This document shows positions 22,958 through 29,692 of a stretch of 39,376 bases of DNA, in pieces. The notes below the pieces were generated by a model that did no database searches, was not told the DNA's origin, and saw only the letters and a program-made list of their open reading frames with translations. Each line of letters opens with the position of its first letter. Within the stretch, counting starts at the first letter, position 1. Origin of the DNA: Patescibacteria group bacterium. GTDB taxonomy: Bacteria > Patescibacteriota > Minisyncoccia > Phycocordibacterales > PALSA-1337. The translations under genes and the position numbers were made by a program. The DNA lies in NCBI GenBank assembly GCA_028865615.1, contig JAGWJT010000003.1, forward strand, positions 1-39,376, read 5' to 3'.

Positions 22958-22964
22958 ATTTGCC

Positions 22965-24704
22965 ATGAAAGAACAACTGTTGAAGATTCTAGTTCGTGCG
23001 GTAGCATGGCTTGATGTTGAGCCATCTTCTGTTCATCTAGATTATCCTGAAGATCCGGCTCACGGTGATTTATCGACCAATGTGGCAATGGCGAACGCCA
23101 AGGCCCTGAATATCTCGCCGCGCGCTTTGGCCGAGAAGATCGTGGCGGAATTCGAAAAAGCCGCGCCGGATTTTGTGGCCAAAGTCGAGATTGCCGGGCC
23201 CGGTTTCATCAATTTCACCTTGAAGGACGAGGCTATAGCAAGAGCGGTTGTGAGATTTTCTGATGCAGCCAAACCGGAACCCGCCACCGCCGCGCCAAAA
23301 GTGATGGTCGAGTACACGGATCCGAATATATGCAAAGTCTTCCACGTAGGCCACTTGATGGCCAATGCCATAGGCGAATCGTTATCCAGGCTGATTGAAT
23401 TTTCCGGCAACGAAGTGATCAGAGCTTGTTATCCCAGCGACGTAGGCTTAAATGTGGCCAAAACCGTCGCAGCCATATTGAAATCGGATAAGGCCGATAT
23501 GCCGGCTGAATCCGCGGAACCGCGCAAAAAGGCCGAATATCTCGGTAAAATGTACGTGGTCGGCACAAAGATGTACGATGAAAGCGACGACCTGAAATCG
23601 TTCGTTATCGAGACGAACAAGAAGATATTCGCACGATCAGACAAGGAAGTGTCGGATCTCTATGACACATGCAGAAAGTGGAGCTTGGAATATTTCGAGC
23701 TCATATATGCGCGCCTCGGCACGAAGTTCAATGTGACCATATACGAAAGCGATGTGGCTGAACCGGGCATGAAGATCGTTCGCCAATTCTTGGGTAAAGG
23801 CGTTTTTTCGGAAAGCGACGGCGCCGTAGTCTTCAAAGGCGAGGATCATGGTTTGCATACCCGAGTATTTATCACTTCGCAAGGTTTGCCTACGTACGAA
23901 TCGAAAGAAGTTGGCCTGAATGTAAAGAAATTCCAGCTTTACCCGGATCTGGCCGAATCCATAGTGGTTACAGCCAATGAGCAGGACGATTATTTCAAAG
24001 TGTTGCTCAAAGCCATGTTTCTGGTCAGGCCTGATATAGCCGGCAAGACGAAGCATTTGAGCCATGGCCTGTTGAGATCCGTTGCGGGCAAGATGTCATC
24101 CAGGACCGGACAGGTTATGGCGGCGGAGACTCTGATAGACGAGATCAAGGATATGGTAAAAGAAAAAATTCAAAGCTCAAAGCTCAAAGCTCAAAATTCT
24201 AATCAAGAACGTGATTTTTCCGGCCATGATTTAGAAGAGATCGCCGACCAGGTAGCCATCGCCGCCATCAAATACACTATTCTCCGCCAGGGCATAGGCG
24301 GCGACGTCATATTCGACAGCGCCAAGTCCATATCGTTCGAGGGCGATTCGGGGCCGTATCTGCAATATTCGGCGGTCAGGGCGAAGTCGGTATTGGAAAA
24401 GTCAAAAGTCAAAAATCAAAAGTCAAAAGTTGAGACATATCCTGAAAAAGTGGGTATTTTGGAGAGACTCATTATCAGATTCCCGGATATTGTAGAACGA
24501 GCTAGGACAGAGTATGCGCCGCAGGTTGTGGCCGGCTACCTGATTTCGTTGGCGTCCGCTTTCAATAGTTTCTATGCGGGCAATACCATCGTGGACGAAA
24601 AAGAGCCGCTGTCGCCGTATCGCGTCGCTCTCACCCGCGCATTCCGGGATGTCATGACCGAAGGGTTGTGGCTTTTGGGCATCGAAGTGCCAAGGAAGAT
24701 GTAA
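22965..24704 (+). CDS. argS: Arginyl-tRNA synthetase
   Basis: The 579-aa class I synthetase has the N-terminal Add-1-like domain (YPEDPAHGDLSTNVAMANAKAL), the HIGH-type motif HVGHLMANAIG after EYTDPNICKVF, and GKMSSRTGQVM in the KMSKS region. The C-terminal anticodon-binding helices include a SLASAFNSFYAG-type segment (YLISLASAFNSFY). Two tracts of heptamer repeats lie within the gene: 24171-24198, giving KIQSSKLKAQNS, and 24397-24431, giving EKSKVKNQKSKVE. They add Lys/Ser/Gln loops unlike the rest of the protein. The gene is otherwise intact. It is preceded directly by structured repeat copy B. Confidence 0.96.
   Translation: MKEQLLKILVRAVAWLDVEPSSVHLDYPEDPAHGDLSTNVAMANAKALNISPRALAEKIVAEFEKAAPDFVAKVEIAGPGFINFTLKDEAIARAVVRFSDAAKPEPATAAPKVMVEYTDPNICKVFHVGHLMANAIGESLSRLIEFSGNEVIRACYPSDVGLNVAKTVAAILKSDKADMPAESAEPRKKAEYLGKMYVVGTKMYDESDDLKSFVIETNKKIFARSDKEVSDLYDTCRKWSLEYFELIYARLGTKFNVTIYESDVAEPGMKIVRQFLGKGVFSESDGAVVFKGEDHGLHTRVFITSQGLPTYESKEVGLNVKKFQLYPDLAESIVVTANEQDDYFKVLLKAMFLVRPDIAGKTKHLSHGLLRSVAGKMSSRTGQVMAAETLIDEIKDMVKEKIQSSKLKAQNSNQERDFSGHDLEEIADQVAIAAIKYTILRQGIGGDVIFDSAKSISFEGDSGPYLQYSAVRAKSVLEKSKVKNQKSKVETYPEKVGILERLIIRFPDIVERARTEYAPQVVAGYLISLASAFNSFYAGNTIVDEKEPLSPYRVALTRAFRDVMTEGLWLLGIEVPRKM
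24171..24198 (+). repeat. Heptamer tandem repeat in argS (CAAAGCT x3 plus CAAAATT)
   Basis: Four consecutive 7-nt units lie in the coding sequence. They encode a Lys/Ser/Gln-rich loop. Confidence 0.85.
24397..24431 (+). repeat. Heptamer tandem repeat in argS (AAAAGTC type, five units)
   Basis: Units read AAAAGTC, AAAAGTC, AAAAATC, AAAAGTC, AAAAGTT. They encode SKVKNQKSKV within the synthetase. Confidence 0.85.
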
Positions 24705-24755
24705 TTGACAAATTTAATACCTTTGTTAGTATAACGGTATTAGTCGTCATATAAT
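24705..24755 (+). promoter_or_regulatory. Promoter and operator of the second toxin-antitoxin pair
   Basis: A consensus TTGACA (24705-24710) starts right after the argS stop, with TAGTAT 16 nt further on. A 7-bp inverted repeat, TAATACC/GGTATTA (24715-24721 with 24736-24742), brackets that -10 and suits autorepression. A second TATAAT (24750-24755) lies 11 nt before ATG 24767. Confidence 0.55.
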
Positions 24756-24766
24756 GCATTATTGTT

Positions 24767-25039
24767 ATGGACACCACTTTAACCATCAAAACTAACGGTA
24801 CTTTACGTCAAGAAGCCAAGAAAATGGCCGAAGAATTAGGTCTAACTCTGACTGCCGTGGTCAACGCATATCTGCGTCAATTCGTCCGTGAGCGTAAATT
24901 TTCAGTTTCCGCCACATCGACTCCTACCAAACGTAGTCTAGCTCTCTGGGAACGGATCAGTCGTGATATGGACAAAGGCATGGATTCATCGGGACCATTT
25001 TCTCAAGCTTCTGATCTGATCGCCCACCTCAAAATATAA
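24767..25039 (+). CDS. RelB/DinJ-family antitoxin
   Basis: The 90-aa protein has the ribbon-helix-helix opening TTLTIKTNGTLRQEAKKMAEELGLTLTAVVNAYLRQFV, typical of RelB/DinJ antitoxins, which bind DNA and neutralise RelE/YafQ toxins. The C-terminal part (RSLALWERISRDMDKGMDSSG) would contact the toxin. The stop TAA overlaps the toxin ATG by one base (TAATG), which means coupled translation. An inverted repeat in the promoter suggests autoregulation. Confidence 0.88.
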   Translation: MDTTLTIKTNGTLRQEAKKMAEELGLTLTAVVNAYLRQFVRERKFSVSATSTPTKRSLALWERISRDMDKGMDSSGPFSQASDLIAHLKI

Positions 25040-25308
25040 TGTCCATGCTAGTCGTCTCTAGCCGCAATTTCAGTAAGGCGGCGGCTAGACTGCCGTCCAA
25101 GGTTAAAGCCGTGCTCAAAAATAGGTTGGAGATGTTCATGTCGGATCCGTATGCCTCAGTCCTCAACAACCATCGTTTGCATGGGTCTATGCGACACTAC
25201 AGGAGCATCAATATCACCGGAGATTATCGTCTGATATATGAAGAATATGATGATGTGACTATACGTTTGATAGATATCGGGACTCACGGGCGCATTTATG
25301 GAAAGTGA
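25039..25308 (+). CDS. RelE/YafQ-family mRNA interferase toxin
   Basis: The 89-aa protein shows the family pattern: SRNFSKAAARLPSKVKAVLKNRLEMF, a central NNHRLHGSMRHYRSINITGDYRLIYEEYDD with the H-x-L-x-G and D-Y-R-L-I-Y motifs, and a terminal IRLIDIGTHGRIYGK, where the basic and His residues fit a YafQ/RelE active site. It would cleave mRNA on the ribosome when freed from the antitoxin encoded just upstream. The pair sits between two aminoacyl-tRNA synthetase genes. Confidence 0.88.
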   Translation: MSMLVVSSRNFSKAAARLPSKVKAVLKNRLEMFMSDPYASVLNNHRLHGSMRHYRSINITGDYRLIYEEYDDVTIRLIDIGTHGRIYGK

Positions 25309-25315
25309 TAGAAAA

Positions 25316-25324
25316 TGCTAGAAT
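25316..25324 (+). promoter_or_regulatory. Extended -10 (TGC TAGAAT) for ileS
   Basis: The hexamer ends 8 nt before ATG 25333, predicting a leaderless ileS transcript. Confidence 0.6.
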
Positions 25325-25332
25325 AGCTCATT

Positions 25333-28300
25333 ATGAATGAGAAAAAGCCGACCAAGTCCAACCATGCGGAGCGCGAAGAACGCATACTGAAGCTCTGGAA
25401 GGAGAAGGACATATTCGAGAAGAGCCTGAATAAGCCGGCACCCAAAGGCGAATTTGTGTTCTATGAAGGTCCGCCGACGGCCAATGGCCGGCCGGGCATA
25501 CATCACCTGGAGGCTCGCGCATTCAAGGACGCCATCCCGCGCTATAGGACCATGCGCGGCTATCATGTGCGCAGGAAGGGAGGCTGGGACACGCACGGCT
25601 TGCCCGTGGAGCTGGCCGTGGAAAAGGCTCTAGGCCTCAAGTCCAAGAAGGAGATAGAGTTATACGGCATAGCGGCCTTCAACGAGAAATGCAAAGAGGA
25701 CGTCTGGAAGTACGTCCATGAATGGGAACAGTTCACCGACCGCATGGGATACTGGGTCGACCTCAAGGATCCGTACATCACGTATAAGCCTGACTATATA
25801 GAGTCCGTATGGAACGTGGTCAAAGAGACAGACAAACGCGGCCTTCTATACAAGGACTACAAAGTCGTGCCGTGGTGCCCTCGTTGCGGCACCGCTCTGT
25901 CTTCGCACGAGTTGGCGCAGGGCTATGAGGACAGGAAGGATTTGGCGCTGACGGTGAGATTCAAGATTCAGGATTCAAGATTCAAGAATGGAGACGGAAA
26001 TGTTTACCTTTTAGCCTGGACGACGACGCCGTGGACATTGCCAGGCAATGTGGCGTTAGCTATTAACCCGGGCATCGATTACATAAAAGTAAAAGACGCA
26101 CACATTGACCAATTAGTGCAAATGCCATTAGACAAGACAGTGACACCGCCTTCTTCGAAAGAGATTGTCGAAATATTTATCCTTGCCAAAGATCGTTTCG
26201 ATAGTTTAAGACACTTGTTCAAGAATCCGGTGGTAATCGAGACCTTCAAAGGTTCTGACCTGGTCGGCCTCGAATATGAGCCGCTGTATCCATTCTTGAA
26301 AAACAATGCGAGCGGCGCGGAGAAAGACAAGCTGAAGAATGCATTCAAGGTATATGCCGGAGATTTCGTCACCACCGAGGACGGCACGGGCATAGTACAT
26401 ATAGCGCCCATGTACGGCCAAGACGACTTTGAGCTGGGCACGAAGGCAGGCTTGCCGAAATATCACCTGGTCAACGACGACGGCACATTCAAGAAAGAGG
26501 CCGGATTCCTGGCGGGGAAATTTGTCAAAGATGAAGCCACTGATGTGGAGATCATCAAAGACTTGGCCGGACGGTCCGGCGGCAGTCTGTTATTCCATAA
26601 GGAGAAGCATCAGCACTCATATCCCACATGTTGGCGCTGCCACACGCCGCTCATATATTTCGCTCGAGACAGCTGGTATATAGCCATGTCCAAGCTCCGC
26701 AACAACATGGTCAAGGAGAATGAGGGCATACATTGGGAACCGGACTATATCAAGGAGGGCCGCTTCGGCGAGTGGTTGCGCGACATAAAGGATTGGGCTA
26801 TTTCCCGCGAGCGATATTGGGGCACACCACTGCCTGTATGGGCTTGCGACAAATGCGGCAAGCGCCGGGTAGTTGGTTCCGTTGCCGAAATCGCCAAGAA
26901 GCCCCGCAACAGCTACTGGGTCATGCGGCACGGCCAGGCAGACAACAATGTCCAGAATATATTGGATTCTGAAGAGAGAGACGTAAAAGTTCCGTCACAT
27001 CTGACCGATCTTGGGAAGAAGCAGGCGTTGGAAGCCGTGGCGGTATTGCAAAAGATAAAGCCAGACTTGGTTTTCGTGTCGCCGCTTATGCGGACTAGGG
27101 AGACTGTAACTGTGTTGAAAGAAAAGCTTGGTTGGTCGGATGATATGGTGATTTTTGATGATCGTATCCGCGAGATGGGCATGGGCGAGTGGAACGGACG
27201 CAATATCAACGATTTTTACAAAGAGGCCCACTATGAAGAACGGTTCGTCAAATGCGCTCCTAGCGGCGAGACTTATGCCGATATCAAGAAGCGCATGGGT
27301 GATTTCCTCTATGACATCGAGACCAAATATGAAGGCAAAAAAATATTGGTCATCTCGCATGAGACGCCGGTATTCCTGATCATGGCGGCCGCTATGGGAT
27401 TGGATCGCACACAATCGCTGTCGTTCAGGGGCCGCAGAGACTTCATAGGCAATGCCGAGGTCAGGCCTGTAGATTTCCGCGTAGTGCCTCACAACTCGGA
27501 ATACGAGCTCGACTTGCACAAGCCGTTCATAGACGAGGTGAAGCTGGCCTGTGTGTGCGGCGGGGAAATGAAGCGTGCGAAGGAAGTCATGGACGTGTGG
27601 TTCGACAGCGGGTGCATGCCGTTCGCGCAAGATCATTATCCTTTTGAAAGTCAAAAGTCAAAAGTCAAAAGTCAAAATTTAATCGCAAAATTATTCAATC
27701 TGAAGGACGGATTAACGTATCCGGCGGATTTTATCTCTGAAGCCATAGACCAGACTCGCGGCTGGTTCTACACCTTGCATGCCGTGGGCGCTCTCATGGG
27801 GCGCGGCAAGGCCTACAGGAATGTCATATGCCTCGGTCACATACTTGATGCCGAGGGCAAGAAGATGTCCAAGCACATAGGCAACGTCGTATCTCCTTGG
27901 GACATGATGGACAAGTATGGCGCAGATGCATTGCGCTTCTGGATGTATTCCGTCAACCAGCCCGGTGAGCCCAAGAATTTCGACGAGAAGACGGTAGATG
28001 AAGTGGTCAAGAAAGTGTTCAACTTGGCGGCTAATGTGTTGTCGTTCTACAAGATGTATGAGGATAAAGATTCAGGATTCAAGATTCAGGATTCAAGAAT
28101 GGAATCGCAAAATGTCTTGGACAGGTGGATTGTGGCCAGACTGGATCAATTGATAGAAACTGTCACGAACGGATTGGATGCTTATGTATTCTTGGAATCG
28201 ACACGGGCAATAAGGGACTTCATAGGAGATCTGTCGCAATGGTATTTGCGCAGGTCGCGCGACAGATTCAAGGGGGATGATGAGGCTGACAAGAATGCCG

Positions 28301-28908
28301 CTCTGGCGACCACTCGATACGTCCTGTTGACCTTGGCCAAAGTCATGGCGCCATTTGCGCCGTTCTTTGCGGAGGAATTGTACGCCGAAGCCGGCGGACC
28401 ATCGGAGAGCGTTCACCTGGAGGAGTGGCCTGAAATAGATTCAAGATTCAAGATTCATGATTCAAGACTCGTCGCGGACATGGCAATGGTGCGCCATGTT
28501 GCGTCAAAAGGTCTTGAAGCGCGCATGAAGGCCAAGATCAACGTCAGGCAACCGCTTGCCAGATTAAAAGTCAAAAGTCAAAATGTAAAACTGCCGGAAG
28601 AATTCATGGAGCTGATCAAAGATGAGGTCAATGTCAAAAATGTTGTATTTGACGACGGCGTTGAAGGCGATGTAGAGCTAGACACGGTCGTGACCCCCGA
28701 ACTCAGAGAGGAAGGCGAACTGCGGGAGCTTTTGCGCAAGATCCAAGACTTGCGTAAAGAAGCGGGCTTATCCATGAAAGACAAGGCATCTTTAACGATT
28801 ACGGCTGATTTGAATGGTTTGGCACACAAACATGAAGACGAGATCAAGAAGATCACAAATATCACGGATATCAGGATCGGCGAGATGTTGACGGTTATGG
28901 CCGAATGA
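25333..28908 (+). CDS. ileS: Isoleucyl-tRNA synthetase with embedded histidine-phosphatase domain
   Basis: The 1191-aa protein is a class I IleRS. It shows GPPTANGRPGIHHLEARAF (HIGH region), a CP1 editing domain (residues about 190-400), WGTPLPVWACDKCGK with a zinc knuckle near 510, MDVWFDSGCMPFAQ, and K844-M-S-K-H. Between the knuckle and the DLHKPFIDEVKLAC segment, residues about 529-720, lies a whole histidine-phosphatase (phosphoglycerate mutase-like) domain. It has R532-H533-G534, R587 in SPLMRTRET, E614 in REMGMGEW and H676 in VISHETPVF, so the full catalytic set is kept. Normal IleRS has only a short linker there. Five heptamer-repeat tracts add further loops. The C-terminal anticodon-binding region is complete. 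The phosphatase substrate is unknown. Confidence 0.95.
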   Translation: MNEKKPTKSNHAEREERILKLWKEKDIFEKSLNKPAPKGEFVFYEGPPTANGRPGIHHLEARAFKDAIPRYRTMRGYHVRRKGGWDTHGLPVELAVEKALGLKSKKEIELYGIAAFNEKCKEDVWKYVHEWEQFTDRMGYWVDLKDPYITYKPDYIESVWNVVKETDKRGLLYKDYKVVPWCPRCGTALSSHELAQGYEDRKDLALTVRFKIQDSRFKNGDGNVYLLAWTTTPWTLPGNVALAINPGIDYIKVKDAHIDQLVQMPLDKTVTPPSSKEIVEIFILAKDRFDSLRHLFKNPVVIETFKGSDLVGLEYEPLYPFLKNNASGAEKDKLKNAFKVYAGDFVTTEDGTGIVHIAPMYGQDDFELGTKAGLPKYHLVNDDGTFKKEAGFLAGKFVKDEATDVEIIKDLAGRSGGSLLFHKEKHQHSYPTCWRCHTPLIYFARDSWYIAMSKLRNNMVKENEGIHWEPDYIKEGRFGEWLRDIKDWAISRERYWGTPLPVWACDKCGKRRVVGSVAEIAKKPRNSYWVMRHGQADNNVQNILDSEERDVKVPSHLTDLGKKQALEAVAVLQKIKPDLVFVSPLMRTRETVTVLKEKLGWSDDMVIFDDRIREMGMGEWNGRNINDFYKEAHYEERFVKCAPSGETYADIKKRMGDFLYDIETKYEGKKILVISHETPVFLIMAAAMGLDRTQSLSFRGRRDFIGNAEVRPVDFRVVPHNSEYELDLHKPFIDEVKLACVCGGEMKRAKEVMDVWFDSGCMPFAQDHYPFESQKSKVKSQNLIAKLFNLKDGLTYPADFISEAIDQTRGWFYTLHAVGALMGRGKAYRNVICLGHILDAEGKKMSKHIGNVVSPWDMMDKYGADALRFWMYSVNQPGEPKNFDEKTVDEVVKKVFNLAANVLSFYKMYEDKDSGFKIQDSRMESQNVLDRWIVARLDQLIETVTNGLDAYVFLESTRAIRDFIGDLSQWYLRRSRDRFKGDDEADKNAALATTRYVLLTLAKVMAPFAPFFAEELYAEAGGPSESVHLEEWPEIDSRFKIHDSRLVADMAMVRHVASKGLEARMKAKINVRQPLARLKVKSQNVKLPEEFMELIKDEVNVKNVVFDDGVEGDVELDTVVTPELREEGELRELLRKIQDLRKEAGLSMKDKASLTITADLNGLAHKHEDEIKKITNITDIRIGEMLTVMAE
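25958..25991 (+). repeat. Heptamer repeat in ileS (GATTCAA type plus GAATGG)
   Basis: Units GATTCAA, GATTCAG, GATTCAA, GATTCAA are followed by GAATGG. They encode RFKIQDSRFKNG in the editing domain. Confidence 0.85.
27648..27675 (+). repeat. Heptamer repeat in ileS (AAGTCAA x4)
   Basis: Four perfect 7-nt units encode SQKSKVKSQ just after the conserved DSGCMPFAQ region. Confidence 0.85.
28069..28102 (+). repeat. Heptamer repeat in ileS (GATTCAG/A x4 plus GAATGG)
   Basis: The layout is the same as at 25958: four GATTCAR units, then GAATGG. They encode DSGFKIQDSRMES. Confidence 0.85.
28438..28465 (+). repeat. Heptamer repeat in ileS (GATTCAA type, four units)
   Basis: Units GATTCAA, GATTCAA, GATTCAT, GATTCAA encode DSRFKIHDSR. 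The terminal GAATGG is missing here. Confidence 0.85.
28566..28586 (+). repeat. Heptamer repeat in ileS (AAAAGTC x2 plus AAAATGT)
   Basis: A short tract encoding KVKSQNV near the C-terminus of IleRS. Confidence 0.75.
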
Positions 28909-28929
28909 TGTATATGAAGTAGCCCGTAT

Positions 28930-28963
28930 CCATTCCTGAATCATGAATCTTGAATCTTGAATC
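28930..28963 (-). repeat. Inverted copy of the GATTCAA/GAATGG repeat between ileS and recO
   Basis: On the minus strand it reads GATTCAA, GATTCAA, GATTCAT, GATTCAG, then GAATGG. This is the same element as in ileS but outside a gene and reversed. It ends 7 nt before the recO ATG. Confidence 0.85.
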
Positions 28964-28970
28964 TGCTACC

Positions 28971-29555
28971 ATGTATGCCGTCCACACAACTCCCGGATTT
29001 GTAATAGGTTCCAAACCTTACGGCGAGGCCGGCAAGCTGCTCTCCATATTTACCCGTGACTTTGGTCTGGTGACCGCCACGGCCCAAGGCATAAGGCTGG
29101 AAAGATCAAAGCTGCGCTATCATGCCCAGGATTATAGTCTCGGAGAATTTTCGCTGGTGCGCGGCCGTGAATTCTGGCGGCTGACCAATGCCCGCCCGTA
29201 TGCCGATTTCCTATTGCCGACAGGAGTCGGTCCAGAGCCGGTCATACGCGCGGCTCTGCTTTTGAGGCGGTTGTTGCATGGAGAAGAATCAAACCCGCTC
29301 CTATTTGGACACGTATACGAATGCACTAGGTTTTTGGCGGGCAACCCGGATCTAGACGAGCGGCAAATGCAGGCCGCGGAGTCCCTGGTGGTGTTTAGGA
29401 TACTCGATGCCCTTGGTTATATAGGGGATAATCACGATCTGAACGGAGACCTGTTGTCATCTGTTTTGTCCGTCGGCTTGTTGGAGACCGCAAGCGGGCA
29501 GAGGATAGCCATAAACAAGCACATAAATACGGCCCTGCGCGAGAGTCATTTATAG
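28971..29555 (+). CDS. recO: DNA repair protein RecO
   Basis: RecO loads RecA with RecR during recombinational repair. The 194-aa product has the N-terminal OB fold: PGFVIGSKPYGEAGKLLSIFTRDFGLVTATAQGIR, then LRYHAQDYSLGEFSLVRGREFWRLTNA. The helical C-terminal part follows (LLRRLLHGEESNPLLFGHVYECTRFL). It is shorter than the usual 230-250 residues and lacks an obvious zinc finger. ATG 28971 is chosen. A TTG at 28950 in the same frame lies within the repeat tract. The gene follows ileS by 62 nt and ends just before structured repeat copy C. Confidence 0.88.
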   Translation: MYAVHTTPGFVIGSKPYGEAGKLLSIFTRDFGLVTATAQGIRLERSKLRYHAQDYSLGEFSLVRGREFWRLTNARPYADFLLPTGVGPEPVIRAALLLRRLLHGEESNPLLFGHVYECTRFLAGNPDLDERQMQAAESLVVFRILDALGYIGDNHDLNGDLLSSVLSVGLLETASGQRIAINKHINTALRESHL

Positions 29556-29564
29556 AGACCAATG

Positions 29565-29677
29565 AGAGACCCAAGGAACTTGCTCCTCAGGGCACGCGAT
29601 TTCTCTGCTGAGACATCGCTCAGTTCGAGCGCCAGTCGCGCTCGAAAGTCACTTCGGAGCAAGTTCCTTGGGTCTCT
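29565..29677 (+). repeat. Structured repeat element, copy C (between recO and the next gene)
   Basis: Perfect 22-bp outer arms (29565-29586 with 29656-29677) enclose GCGATTTCTC/GAGACATCGC with loop TGCT (29596-29619, one mismatch) and TTCGAGCG/CGCTCGAA. The arm segment GGAACTTGCTC and the core hairpin with its TGCT loop match copy B. The right arm runs directly into the TGG of the next promoter. Confidence 0.85.
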
Positions 29678-29685
29678 GGTATAAT
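29677..29685 (+). promoter_or_regulatory. Extended -10 (TGG TATAAT)
   Basis: The element abuts the right arm of copy C and ends 7 nt before a GTG start at 29693. Its position is the main argument for that GTG start. Confidence 0.6.
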
Positions 29686-29692
29686 TAAACAC

